Shown here: in pieces, positions 1 to 8,718 of the stretch
Numbering within the stretch: position 1 is the first letter of the stretch
Layout of the letters: every line of letters starts with the position of its first letter
NCBI GenBank assembly: GCA_002840505.1
Contig: PHBC01000004.1
Location: 57,313-121,312, forward strand
DNA from: Deltaproteobacteria bacterium HGW-Deltaproteobacteria-2
GTDB lineage: Bacteria > Desulfobacterota > Syntrophia > Syntrophales > Smithellaceae
Direction of reading: 5' to 3'
DNA: 64,000 bases
Made by a program: the position numbers and the translations under genes
Notes under the pieces: generated by a model
Databases searched by the model: none
What the model was told of the DNA's origin: nothing
Seen by the model: only the letters and a program-made list of their open reading frames with translations

Positions 1-379
1 TTTCTGTTGACACTCCCTCAGCTATTTTGAAAGAAGAAAAAAGAAGAAAAAACAAGATGTACACAAAACCTCTTGGCCTTCTATTTGGTTACATCTCGGA
101 TAAGTTATCGGATAAGTTAAAAAATAAAGACACAAAAACTAATTGATTTGATGCCAATAGATCATTATCCGCTCGACAGCGGATAACGTGTTTTAGAAAT
201 CTACCTGCACTACCTTTTTTATTTACCCCCCGTTAATATTTTATTTTGTTCATATTATGAAAAATATTTCATTTTATGAGCAATATTTCATTGACATAGA
301 AGACCTGTTTTATTATTCTCCCTTCACAAATAATAAATGCTTTATCCAAACAATCCAAGCTGAAGAGAGGAGACCAACC
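1..379. other. Upstream intergenic region without a supported gene
   Basis: I see no convincing coding sequence here. The stretch is AT-rich and holds two copies of a short TCGGATAAG motif near 96-117 and a perfect palindrome at 165-186. An open frame runs from 257 into the following CoA-transferase, but its first 41 residues are low-complexity and unlike the family, so I treat it as leader rather than protein. Confidence 0.5.
165..186. repeat. Perfect inverted repeat, possible operator
   Basis: Arms TTATCCGCT (165-173) and AGCGGATAA (178-186) are exact reverse complements around a 4-base CGAC loop. There is no T-tract, so it is not an obvious terminator. The half-site ATCCG/CGGAT recurs in the direct repeats at 96-117. 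It could be an operator for the CoA-transferase gene, but no regulator is adjacent. Confidence 0.4.
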
Positions 380-1603
380 ATGACAATTTCCAATGGACCA
401 CTTCACGGAATTCGAATACTGGATTTGACACAGGCCCATGCCGGACCATTTGGCACCATGCTTCTGGGAGACTTGGGAGCTGAAATCATCCGGATCGAAC
501 CGCCAACGGGCGACATGACACGGATGGGCGAAACCAGGATGAATATACTTTTATACTATCCTATGGCACTGGGACGAAACAAGAAAAGCATTGTGCTGGA
601 TATGAGTTCAGAAGTTGGAAAGCAGGCGTTTTACGATCTGGTCAAAGTTTCCGACGTGGTAGTCTCCAATTACCGTCCCGGTGTTTCAGAGCGTTTAGGA
701 ATAGACTACGAAACGCTTAAGAAAATCAATCCCAAGATCATTCGCAGCAACATCAGCGGATATGGTGAAACAGGACCCTCAGCGTTACTACCTTCTTACG
801 ACATAATCGCCTGCGGACAAAGCGGAGTTTTGAGTCTTTCAGGTGAACCTGGAAGGTCTCCGGTGATTCCCGGCGGTATCGCTCTTGCAGACATGCTCGG
901 CGGCACCATGGCGGCTTTCAATATTCTGGCCGCCCTTGTCAAAAGAAACAAGGATGGCATTGGAATGCCGGTGCAAACCAATCTGTTGGATTGTCTGCTC
1001 ACCTTTCAGCAGGTGATGTTCCAGATGTACTTTTCCTTAAACAAAGTGCCCGGTCTTCAGGGAAACCGGCATCCGATCATGACTCCCTACGGAATCTATC
1101 CGACAAAAGACGGACACATTACTTTCGGGCCTTCGGATTCGGACAAGATTATCAGTCTCACCGGTCTGGAATGGATGCTGGAGGATGAACGGTTTAAAAA
1201 CACGATGTCCCGCATCATGAACCGCGGTGAATTCGAAAAATACTTCGAAGAGGCCCTGCTCCAGAAGACCACTCAGGAATGGCTTGCCCTGCTCCGGGAC
1301 GCAAACGATATTGCTTGTGGCGCTGTTGTAGATTATCCCCAGGTTCTCGAGGACCCTCAGGTCAAGCATAACCAGATGATTTTGGAAATGGAGCTCAACG
1401 GTGAAAAATATAAAACTATTGCTTCGATGTTTAAGATGCCCGGAATTCTCGAAGGAACACCGGACCCTCCAGCCGATCTGGGACAACATACTGAAACTGT
1501 TTTAAAGAATCTTTTAGGTTACTCCGAAAGTCAGGTGGAAGCAATTCAAAAGCAAAATGAGGCGGCTGTGCCGGAATTGAAAAAACGCCTGAAGAAGCTC
1601 TGA
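380..1603 (+). CDS. CaiB/BaiF family (family III) CoA-transferase
   Basis: Family III CoA-transferases move CoA between organic acids through an aspartyl-CoA thioester. The 407-residue length is normal for the family. The N-terminus has the typical opening GIRILDLTQAHAGPFGTMLLGDLGAEIIRIE, split here as GIRILDLTQAHAGPF followed by GAEIIRIEPP, and Asp141 in PSYDIIACGQSG sits where the catalytic aspartate of formyl-CoA and carnitine CoA-transferases lies. I chose the ATG at 380 because GAGAGGAG at 364-371 precedes it at suitable spacing and homology starts there. Substrate cannot be told from sequence. A crotonase at 15442 may share the same acyl-CoA metabolism, but the two are not in one operon. 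Confidence 0.88.
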   Translation: MTISNGPLHGIRILDLTQAHAGPFGTMLLGDLGAEIIRIEPPTGDMTRMGETRMNILLYYPMALGRNKKSIVLDMSSEVGKQAFYDLVKVSDVVVSNYRPGVSERLGIDYETLKKINPKIIRSNISGYGETGPSALLPSYDIIACGQSGVLSLSGEPGRSPVIPGGIALADMLGGTMAAFNILAALVKRNKDGIGMPVQTNLLDCLLTFQQVMFQMYFSLNKVPGLQGNRHPIMTPYGIYPTKDGHITFGPSDSDKIISLTGLEWMLEDERFKNTMSRIMNRGEFEKYFEEALLQKTTQEWLALLRDANDIACGAVVDYPQVLEDPQVKHNQMILEMELNGEKYKTIASMFKMPGILEGTPDPPADLGQHTETVLKNLLGYSESQVEAIQKQNEAAVPELKKRLKKL

Positions 1604-1616
1604 TTGCGAGTAATGA

Positions 1617-1712
1617 AAAGATCAAGATGGTCTCGGGTACAAATTTAAATATACGACCAGTGAAGCCTTTATTGATTTTGCCCGGTATCTGAAGACGGCA
1701 GGGCATTCTTGA
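1617..1712 (+). pseudogene. Possible C-terminal remnant of a lost gene
   Basis: Between two intact genes an in-frame stretch with no start codon encodes a protein-like tail (KYTTSEAFIDFARYLKTAG near its end) and stops at TGA 1710-1712. A TGA at 1614-1616 closes the frame upstream. It reads like the end of a small domain protein that lost its beginning, but at about 31 residues it could also be chance. I do not recognise the family. Confidence 0.2.
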
Positions 1713-1724
1713 TGGAGTAAAAAC

Positions 1725-2903
1725 ATGATAGCAACACCTGTATATCTTGATTGCAATGCCACATCTCCACTTGACCCTGAAGTGCGTGAAATGTTTTTTA
1801 GATTTCTTACCGAAGAACATGGGAATGAAGGCAGTAGTACCCATGTATTCGGGACTCAATCCAAACAGGCGGTAAGAAAGGCTAGAGAGCAAATTGCAGC
1901 GGTTGTATCTGCAAAGCATGATGATGTTATTTTTACAAGTGGCGCCACCGAGAGCAATAACCTCGCTATCCTTGGGTTACGTTCCTTTGGTCAAGAACAG
2001 GGTAAGCGGCATATTATAACAACACAAATCGAGCATAAAGCAGTCTTAGAACCATGCCGGGCTTTAGAGAATGATGGCTTCGAGATCACGTATCTGCCTG
2101 TCGCCAGGAGTGGAGCCGTCGATCTGGATGCGATCTGTGCAGCCCTGCGATCAGATACTCTTTTGATATCGGTCATGCATGTTAATAACGAGACCGGAAT
2201 ACGTCAGCCGCTCGACGAAATTGCAGAAGTTCTCAATGGTCACGACGCATTTTTTCATACTGATGCAGCGCAAGGCTTTGGCAAAGATCTAGAGCCGCTG
2301 CATAATCCCAGGATCGATCTCATCAGTATCAGCGGCCACAAGATATATGCTCCTATGGGAATTGGAGCACTGATCACTCGCCGACGTAAGTATAACCGTC
2401 CACCGACAAATCCCTTGTTATATCCACAAATCACTCCCCTGGTCTATGGCGGAGGGCAGGAACGCGGTCTAAGATCAGGAACTTTACCCGTGGCTTTAAT
2501 CGTGGCGCTTGGTGCAGCCGCTGAGATAGCGGTGCGCGATCATGAAAAACGCCTTCAAGCATGTAAAGAATTCAGGAGAAAGGCACTCGAGGCATTAGCC
2601 CCACTTGATGTTACGCTGACAGGCCAACAATCATTGGTAATGGACCATGTACTAAATATATCTTTTCCAGGCCTGGATGCTGATGTTCTGCTTGTCGCCT
2701 TGAAAGATCTTATTGCCATCTCCGACGGATCAGCTTGTACCTCCAGCCGTCATGGTCATGCGCCCCGCTCCACCTCGCACGTCCTTAAAGCCATGGGCAT
2801 GAATGATGATGAAGCAAATGCTTGTATCCGACTCAGCTGCTGCCACTTGACGCCAGAGGTTGACTGGTCAGCCGTAGTAAACAGGATACGTGCTCTACAA
2901 TAA
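1725..2903 (+). CDS. Cysteine desulfurase, DndA-like branch of the NifS/IscS family
   Basis: PLP enzyme that removes sulfur from L-cysteine and holds it as a persulfide. Visible landmarks are the N-terminal VYLDCNATSPLDPEV, the PLP lysine K206 in SISGHKIYAP, the GGGQERGLRSGTLP segment, and the catalytic cysteine C338 in SDGSACTSSRHGH. The spacing and the GGGQERGLR..GTLPV wording resemble the DndA subgroup used in DNA phosphorothioation. No dndB-E or iscU-like scaffold lies nearby, so it may instead serve general sulfur transfer. 392 residues is full length. It is preceded by GGAGTAAAAAC before ATG 1725 and stands alone between a CoA-transferase and glnS. Confidence 0.88.
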   Translation: MIATPVYLDCNATSPLDPEVREMFFRFLTEEHGNEGSSTHVFGTQSKQAVRKAREQIAAVVSAKHDDVIFTSGATESNNLAILGLRSFGQEQGKRHIITTQIEHKAVLEPCRALENDGFEITYLPVARSGAVDLDAICAALRSDTLLISVMHVNNETGIRQPLDEIAEVLNGHDAFFHTDAAQGFGKDLEPLHNPRIDLISISGHKIYAPMGIGALITRRRKYNRPPTNPLLYPQITPLVYGGGQERGLRSGTLPVALIVALGAAAEIAVRDHEKRLQACKEFRRKALEALAPLDVTLTGQQSLVMDHVLNISFPGLDADVLLVALKDLIAISDGSACTSSRHGHAPRSTSHVLKAMGMNDDEANACIRLSCCHLTPEVDWSAVVNRIRALQ

Positions 2904-3089
2904 ACCTATTACTTCATCTATGAAAATTAGATTTACTGCGCAATCGAATCCTGTCTTTTATACACACCTTTGGCAATATTTTGTTTGTAGGCATCACTGA
3001 ATTAAGTTTCTCCCTTGATATATTTCCATAAATATTATAGCGTTTACCGTGTATTTTTTTTATGGAATTGAAGGAGTTTTAATTTACTA

Positions 3090-4781
3090 ATGACGGAAGT
3101 TGCAAGCTCAAATCCCTCTGATTTTATCCGCGATATCATCGACAACGATTTAAAAACCAACAAAAATGATGGAAAAATTGCTACCCGTTTCCCGCCGGAA
3201 CCCAACGGTTATATCCATATTGGACACGCCAAGTCCGTATGCCTCAATTTCGGTCTTGCCCGGCAGTATCAGGGCACCTGCAATCTCAGGTTGGATGACA
3301 CTGATCCCGCCGGAGAATCCATGGAATTCGTCGAATCGATCATCCGTGATATCCGCTGGCTGGGATTCGACTGGGATGATCGTCTTTTTTATTCCTCCGA
3401 TTATTTCGAAAAGCTTTATCAGTTTGCCGTTGAACTCATCAAATCCGGCAATGCTTATGTCTGCAGCCTGAGCCCCGACGAAATCAGAGAACATCGCGGA
3501 ACTTTCACCGAACCGGGAAAAGATAGCCCTTACCGCAACCGCTCCGTGGAAGAAAATCTTGATTTTTTTCAAAGAATGCGGGCGGGTGAATTCGCCGACG
3601 GAGCCCACGTACTGCGCGCCAAAATCGACATGGCCTCGCCGAATATTGTCATGCGCGATCCCGTAATCTTCCGCATCAAACGCGAGCCCCATTACCGCAC
3701 TGGAACAGAATGGGTCATCTACCCCATGTACGACTTCGCGCACTGTCTTTCCGACGCTTTGGAAGGTATTACTCACTCTATATGTACGCTGGAATTTGAA
3801 AACAACCGACCTCTCTACGACTGGATAGTGGAGCGACTCATCACCGGAAACCGTCCGCAGCAAATTGAATTTGCACGCCTTAGTTTGAGCTATACGGTTC
3901 TGAGCAAACGCAGGCTGATTGAACTGGTGGAAAAGAACTATGTAAAAGGATGGGATGATCCGCGCATGCCCACCGTTTCAGGAATGCGCCGCCGGGGCTA
4001 CACACCGGAGGCTATCCGGAATTTTTGCGCTCAGATCGGCGTAGCCAAAAACGATAACCTGATTGATGTGGCCCTGCTGGAGCATTGTGTCCGTGAAGAC
4101 CTCAACGAGCACGCACCCAGAGTGATGTGTGTTTTACGCCCCCTTCGCGTCGTCATCGACAACTATCCCGAAAATCAAGTGGAGCAAATAGAGTGCGCCA
4201 ACCATCCGCAAATACCAGAAATGAGTACGCGAAAGATTTCCTTTTCAAAAATAATTTATGTAGAGCGCGACGACTTCATGGAAAATCCGCCGAAAAAATA
4301 TCATCGGCTGGGTCCGGGACGTAAAGTCCGCCTCCGAAATGCATACGTTATAAAATTCGAGAGCATGGTGAAAGACGATAAAACCGGCGAAATTATGGAA
4401 CTGCACTGCAGTTATGATCCGGCAACTCTCAACGGTCCGCCGGCTGACGGACACAAAGTACCAGGCGTTATCCACTGGGTATCGGCCGAACATTGTGTTC
4501 CCGCCGAGGTACGCTTGTACGACCGTTTGTTCAATATTGAAAATCCGGGAAGCGAAGAAGACTTCATCGAATATCTGAATTCAAATTCTTTAGAAACTCT
4601 GATGACCTGCTATGCTGAGCAGAACCTGAAAAGCGCCGCACCAGGAAGTCAGTTTCAATTCGAAAGACTGGGGTATTTTTGCATGGACACGAAGGATTCA
4701 AAAAAAGGAAAACCTGTTTTCAACAGAATTGTACCGCTTAGGGATTCGTGGGCTAAGATTGCCGGAGGTGGAAAAAAATAA
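3090..4781 (+). CDS. glnS: Glutaminyl-tRNA synthetase
   Basis: Class I synthetase that charges tRNA-Gln with glutamine and ATP. The class I signature HIGH is at residues 43-46 within [16 protein letters not shown], and the second signature reads VLSKR at 270-274, as in bacterial GlnRS. The 563-residue length fits a full catalytic core plus the C-terminal beta-barrel anticodon domain. A GGAG motif (GAAGGAG near 3070) precedes the ATG. Three bases after its stop lies the 3' end of a tRNA-Gln gene on the opposite strand, so enzyme and cognate tRNA are neighbours. Presence of GlnRS means the organism can charge Gln directly rather than depend only on the Glu-amidation route. Confidence 0.97.
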   Translation: MTEVASSNPSDFIRDIIDNDLKTNKNDGKIATRFPPEPNGYIHIGHAKSVCLNFGLARQYQGTCNLRLDDTDPAGESMEFVESIIRDIRWLGFDWDDRLFYSSDYFEKLYQFAVELIKSGNAYVCSLSPDEIREHRGTFTEPGKDSPYRNRSVEENLDFFQRMRAGEFADGAHVLRAKIDMASPNIVMRDPVIFRIKREPHYRTGTEWVIYPMYDFAHCLSDALEGITHSICTLEFENNRPLYDWIVERLITGNRPQQIEFARLSLSYTVLSKRRLIELVEKNYVKGWDDPRMPTVSGMRRRGYTPEAIRNFCAQIGVAKNDNLIDVALLEHCVREDLNEHAPRVMCVLRPLRVVIDNYPENQVEQIECANHPQIPEMSTRKISFSKIIYVERDDFMENPPKKYHRLGPGRKVRLRNAYVIKFESMVKDDKTGEIMELHCSYDPATLNGPPADGHKVPGVIHWVSAEHCVPAEVRLYDRLFNIENPGSEEDFIEYLNSNSLETLMTCYAEQNLKSAAPGSQFQFERLGYFCMDTKDSKKGKPVFNRIVPLRDSWAKIAGGGKK

Positions 4782-4783
4782 AA

Positions 4784-4857
4784 TGGCTGGGGAATAAGGA
4801 TTCGAACCTTAATAAACGGAGTCAGAGTCCGTTGTCCTACCATTGAACGATTCCCCA
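4784..4857 (-). tRNA. tRNA-Gln, anticodon CTG, CCA encoded
   Basis: Read on the minus strand, the acceptor arm TGGGGAA (4857-4851) pairs with TTCCCCA (4794-4788). This is followed by discriminator G and an encoded CCA (4786-4784). The anticodon stem ACGGA/TCCGT encloses the loop CTCTGAC, giving anticodon CTG, which reads CAG. The T-arm contains GGTTCGAATCC. It is convergent with glnS, three bases apart. Confidence 0.95.
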
Positions 4858-4990
4858 GCAGAAAATGTTAAGAAACACCGCCTGTACGGCTCTTTTTTAG
4901 GAACCAGTTTTCAGGCGGCGTGAATATAATGCTAATGATTTCTTATGTCAACAAATTTTCTTCACAAGTATCTGTTAAGGAGATTGTACT

Positions 4991-5725
4991 ATGAAATCAA
5001 TATACAAGATAATATGTGTTACATGGCTTGGTCTTTGGGCAGCACTTGCAACAGTTATCCTTTGTATTTTCATTATACCCGCAGGAATGCTAAGCCGTAC
5101 CGGTAATCTGGCTTTCTCTCTGTCAAAGCTCTGGGCATACACAATGCTTGCCGTTTCCTTCGTTCGCACAGGAATAAAAAACAAGGATAAGATCCAAAAA
5201 GGAACTTCATACATCATTATTTCCAATCACCAGTCGCATTATGATATCATTACATTGGTTACTAGGTTGGATATTCAATTCCGTTGGATCATTAAAAAGG
5301 AAATTCTCAAAATCCCTATTTTCGGATACGGATTGAATGCTTCGCGAAACATCTTCATTGAACGCACCAATACTACCAGCGCAATTGATAGCATCAACAA
5401 AGGATTTGATCGTTTACCCAATGGTGTGAGCGTGATGGTGTTTGCCGAAGGAACCAGGTCGCCCGATGGTCAAATTCACGAATTCAAAAAGGGCGGATTC
5501 GTAGCAGCCGTCCAGCGGAAGATTCCCATCCTGCCGGTTACAGTCAATGGAAGCAGGCGCGTCATGCGTAAGGGAAGTTTTATCTTGAAGCCGGGAAAAA
5601 TCCAGGTCGTCGTAGGTGACCCTATAGATACCAGCAGTTACACCTCCGAAACAATCCCGGAACTTATAAACAAAACACGTCAGGTGATCATAGCGAATTT
5701 TAATCCCGAATACACGGGTAAATAA
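4991..5725 (+). CDS. plsC: 1-acyl-sn-glycerol-3-phosphate acyltransferase (PlsC family)
   Basis: Transfers an acyl chain to lysophosphatidic acid to form phosphatidic acid at the inner membrane. The family motifs are present: NHQSHYD with the H80-x4-D85 catalytic pair, and EGTRS at 153-157 for phosphate binding. A hydrophobic segment covers about residues 8-30 (VTWLGLWAALATVILCIFII). Length 244 is typical. TAAGGAG at 4976-4982 sets the ATG at 4991. It stands in front of small membrane and glycosyltransferase genes on the same strand. Confidence 0.93.
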   Translation: MKSIYKIICVTWLGLWAALATVILCIFIIPAGMLSRTGNLAFSLSKLWAYTMLAVSFVRTGIKNKDKIQKGTSYIIISNHQSHYDIITLVTRLDIQFRWIIKKEILKIPIFGYGLNASRNIFIERTNTTSAIDSINKGFDRLPNGVSVMVFAEGTRSPDGQIHEFKKGGFVAAVQRKIPILPVTVNGSRRVMRKGSFILKPGKIQVVVGDPIDTSSYTSETIPELINKTRQVIIANFNPEYTGK

Positions 5726-5787
5726 AACAGGCTCTTGTTTGTAATAAGGCGTTGTGCCTGATATTATTTTTTAAAGGAGGTAAAACA

Positions 5788-6204
5788 ATGCTGTTATCCA
5801 AGAATTTTTATCGACTGATGTTTTTCTTCGGTGCACTCTGGAATTTTTCTTTTGCCCTTCCGGGACTTCTTTTCCCCGAATTCAGCATTAAACTCACTTT
5901 CGGAACAGAAATGGATCAATCCCTGTTGCTGGGGAACTACTATGCCCACAGTATGTATTTATTTTGGTGGGGTATAGTACTTATTTACGGTATCGGATAT
6001 TATCTGGTATCACGTGATGTAAATAAAAACAGAGGAATCGTATGGATGGGAGTAATCGGGAAACTCTGCTTCTTCTTTTTCCTGACCTATTCCTATCTAA
6101 CCGGAAAGTCAACTATTCTGTCTTTTCTTGGCGGCATGGGTGATTTTATTTTCACTATATTATTTTTGAATTTCCTGTGGCAAACACGAAACGAAGCGAT
6201 TTAG
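5788..6204 (+). CDS. Small four-helix membrane protein, function unknown
   Basis: I do not recognise a named family. The 138-residue product has about four membrane segments, around FFGALWNFSFALPGLLF, YLFWWGIVLIYGIGYYLV, WMGVIGKLCFFFFLTY and FIFTILFLNFLW. AAAGGAGG at 5773-5780 places the start at ATG 5788; twelve upstream codons remain open but carry no ribosome site. It follows plsC by 62 bases and may be co-transcribed. Confidence 0.75.
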   Translation: MLLSKNFYRLMFFFGALWNFSFALPGLLFPEFSIKLTFGTEMDQSLLLGNYYAHSMYLFWWGIVLIYGIGYYLVSRDVNKNRGIVWMGVIGKLCFFFFLTYSYLTGKSTILSFLGGMGDFIFTILFLNFLWQTRNEAI

Positions 6205-6347
6205 TTTAGTGATCACCCTTCGTCAAGGATAATAGAACTGAATTTAAAAGCACAAATCAGATTGTTGTTATAAAGTACTTTGATGCATAAAATTCTGGCG
6301 TATTTTTTTATCTTATTATCTGCAAACAGGCAAGAAAGGTAGTCATA

Positions 6348-7352
6348 GTGGCATATTTTGTAATAATGGGCAACGCTACCGAATATTGCGATGTGATGTG
6401 CAATGAAATCATCGGTAGAGAAAATGTCTTGTTCATAAATAAAGCGAACAATTTTAAATCGGACCTCTTCAAATCACTTGATCTCCTGATGCAAAAAATA
6501 AGTACAAAAACAAATCTCCCCCTTTTCTCATCCGTCCGTTTTAAAAATTATTTTTGTGGCGTTCTCTTACCCGAGAGAAAAGATATTTGTCTCATAATCT
6601 TCGATTCTAATGCTCATGCCAGAGATAAAATGTTCTTAAAACACATCAAAAAAAAATATAATGCGAAGCTCGTTTTATACGTGATGAATCCGACTTCCGC
6701 GATAGAATTAAATCCGGAATTATGCAGTAATTATTACGATTCGGTATTTACCGTATTTGCCCATGATGCTGATTACTATGGATGGCACGCATGCAACCAC
6801 ATCTATGCAAAAATACCGGAGGAAGAACTGGCAGGCTGTAATAGCGGCTATGACGCCGATGTTTTTTTTATCGGCAGGGCAAAAAATAGATTGCAAAAAA
6901 TACTCCGTGTGTATGAGTATCTGGCTGGCCATGATATAAAATGCGATTTTCATATAGTTGAAGTCAATGAAAAAGAAAATCGCCATGCCGTTGATATCAA
7001 TTACAATAAGTGGTTGCCTTACAAAGAAATGCTTCGACGCATGCGCCGAAGCAGGTGTGTATTGGAAATATTGCAAAAGCCCGGTGAAGGCCCGACACTC
7101 AGAACAACCGAAGCGATCGTATACAACAAAAAAATAATTACAAATGATTTGGGAGCGGTATCCAATCCTTTTTATGATGACAGATTTGTGCACATATTCG
7201 ACGATCCGGGAAATATTAATCTGAGTTTCATCAAAGAGAACATTGAACCGCACTATAATTATCGGGGAGAATATTCCGCAAATAACTTTTTAAAGCGTGT
7301 TGATGAAATTCTTTTCAAAGATCATCTGCTTCCCGGGCAAAGCTCGATTTGA
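6348..7352 (+). CDS. Glycosyltransferase-like protein (GT-B style C-terminus)
   Basis: Probably a sugar transferase of surface polysaccharide synthesis. The C-terminal half resembles GT-B proteins: FFIGRAKNRLQKILRVYEYL opens a Rossmann-like half, and LPYKEMLRRMRRSRCVLEI with PGEGPTLRTTEAIVYNKKIITND forms the donor-binding end with the conserved glutamate. The 334-residue product has no signal peptide. It is more AT-rich than plsC and lies six bases before another glycosyltransferase-like gene, so the two likely form an operon. Sugar and acceptor cannot be told. Confidence 0.65.
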   Translation: MAYFVIMGNATEYCDVMCNEIIGRENVLFINKANNFKSDLFKSLDLLMQKISTKTNLPLFSSVRFKNYFCGVLLPERKDICLIIFDSNAHARDKMFLKHIKKKYNAKLVLYVMNPTSAIELNPELCSNYYDSVFTVFAHDADYYGWHACNHIYAKIPEEELAGCNSGYDADVFFIGRAKNRLQKILRVYEYLAGHDIKCDFHIVEVNEKENRHAVDINYNKWLPYKEMLRRMRRSRCVLEILQKPGEGPTLRTTEAIVYNKKIITNDLGAVSNPFYDDRFVHIFDDPGNINLSFIKENIEPHYNYRGEYSANNFLKRVDEILFKDHLLPGQSSI

Positions 7353-7358
7353 GGGCGC

Positions 7359-8309
7359 ATGGACGATTCCGAAAAAATAAAGAAACTTATCGAAGACTAT
7401 GAAAAGGCACAGTGTGTTATCGATTACTTAAATCTTCAACACAATGAAGTCAAACTATCCGACGAGTATATGCTTGGCAGGAAGATAAGGACTTCCTGGT
7501 GGTTACGTTTTATCGGTACCGCATATGATATCGGCAGATCAATAAAATCAAAAATCCCTTACGAATCGCGTTCGTCGGGAAATACTCCCGCTCTTAAATA
7601 CAACATTAAGCACAAGGATACGCTAGCTCTTTATGATTACAAAATTGCAATCTACACATGCATAATCGGCAAATATGACAACCTTCAGGAGCCTTTGTTC
7701 AAATCGGACAATGTGGATTATATTATTGTCACCGATGGTCATTTTCCTTCAACCGGCACGTGGAAAGGTATAGATATACGCACAATCGATGGAATACCGC
7801 CACTCGATGCTACCCGTATCACGCGATACATAAAATTGCACCCTCACCTCTTTCTGAATGACTACGATTATTCGATGTACATCGATGCAAACATACAAAC
7901 TGTCGGAGATATGCGGTATCTTATTCATCTTTTGAATCAATATGGCTTCATCTCCAATTTGCACCGTCACAGAGATTGCCTATATGAAGAAATAGAAGCG
8001 TGCATACGCCTTAAAAAGGATGATCCGCAAATAATGCGAAAACAAATTGACTCATATCGAAGCGCGGCAATGCCCGAAAATTATGGTTTGATCGAGGCCA
8101 ATCTACTTGTTAGAGATCATCATAACCCGGCATGCATAGAAATAATGGAAAAATGGTGGCAGGAAATTGCAAAACACAGTTGCCGTGATCAACTCAGCCT
8201 GCCTTTTGTACTTTGGAAGATGGGAATCTCAGTTCCGGAAATCGGACAAATCAGTAACAATGTGTACAAAATGCCGCTAATGCGGATTCATCCGCACTTG
8301 AAAGGATAA
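7359..8309 (+). CDS. DUF616 family putative glycosyltransferase (TOD1/MUCI70-like)
   Basis: The core KIAIYTCIIGKYDNLQEP, then NVDYIIVTDGHF, DATRITRYIKLHPHLFL and DYDYSMYIDANIQ, is the pattern of the DUF616 (TOD1/MUCI70) glycosyltransferase family; the D-x-D-like YIDAN would bind the nucleotide-sugar metal. Residues 1-80 are charged and may be a coiled linker or membrane-peripheral region. Length 316. The ATG starts 6 bases after the previous stop with GAGGGCGC in front. It is AT-rich like its partner upstream and probably acts on the same surface glycan. Confidence 0.75.
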   Translation: MDDSEKIKKLIEDYEKAQCVIDYLNLQHNEVKLSDEYMLGRKIRTSWWLRFIGTAYDIGRSIKSKIPYESRSSGNTPALKYNIKHKDTLALYDYKIAIYTCIIGKYDNLQEPLFKSDNVDYIIVTDGHFPSTGTWKGIDIRTIDGIPPLDATRITRYIKLHPHLFLNDYDYSMYIDANIQTVGDMRYLIHLLNQYGFISNLHRHRDCLYEEIEACIRLKKDDPQIMRKQIDSYRSAAMPENYGLIEANLLVRDHHNPACIEIMEKWWQEIAKHSCRDQLSLPFVLWKMGISVPEIGQISNNVYKMPLMRIHPHLKG

Positions 8310-8428
8310 TACTTTTGTTATAATATCCACAAAAACATTCTTTGCTTTTGTGCCGGCAAAATATAGATTTATAAATTTAAAGATATTTGAAATATCTAAT
8401 TATAGAAAGCAATTTAAAGGAGGCAATA

Positions 8429-8656
8429 ATGGCAAAAACAAAAGCGACTGCAAAATCAGCAAAACCTAAAATTTCAGAAATGGATCGCAAGTTGGCAGCA
8501 TTCTGTCTTGTTTGTCCGGTATGCAGTCATGCCCGTAAAAAACAGCAAGGTCTGGCGTTTACGTTTGTCCAAAAAATTGAAGGCAACCTGTGTCCTTTTT
8601 GCAGGGCTTATGAACGCGTTTACGGTAAAAAAGCTCACCAGCCGATTCGTAAATAA
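8429..8656 (+). CDS. Small zinc-ribbon-like protein
   Basis: A 75-residue basic protein. Cysteines occur as CLVCPVC near residue 30 and CPFC near residue 55, the spacing of a small zinc ribbon. The N-terminus is lysine- and alanine-rich (MAKTKATAKSAKPKIS). AAAGGAGG at 8416-8423 fixes ATG 8429. No named family recognised; a nucleic-acid or protein-binding role is only a guess. Confidence 0.7.
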   Translation: MAKTKATAKSAKPKISEMDRKLAAFCLVCPVCSHARKKQQGLAFTFVQKIEGNLCPFCRAYERVYGKKAHQPIRK

Positions 8657-8718
8657 GATAAATTAAATGCTTGCAGCTATTAATTAATTTACCGAAGCCT
8701 GAGGACAAAAGTACAGCT

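Noticed and set aside
257..379. N-terminal extension of the CoA-transferase
   Set aside because: Low-complexity residues unlike the family; the ribosome site and homology support ATG 380.
1725..2903. A DNA phosphorothioation (Dnd) island
   Set aside because: Only the desulfurase resembles DndA; no dndB, C, D, E or restriction genes are adjacent.
3150..3863. Long minus-strand open frame opposite glnS
   Set aside because: It lies entirely inside glnS, has no ribosome site, and its sequence does not look like a protein family. It is a codon-bias shadow.
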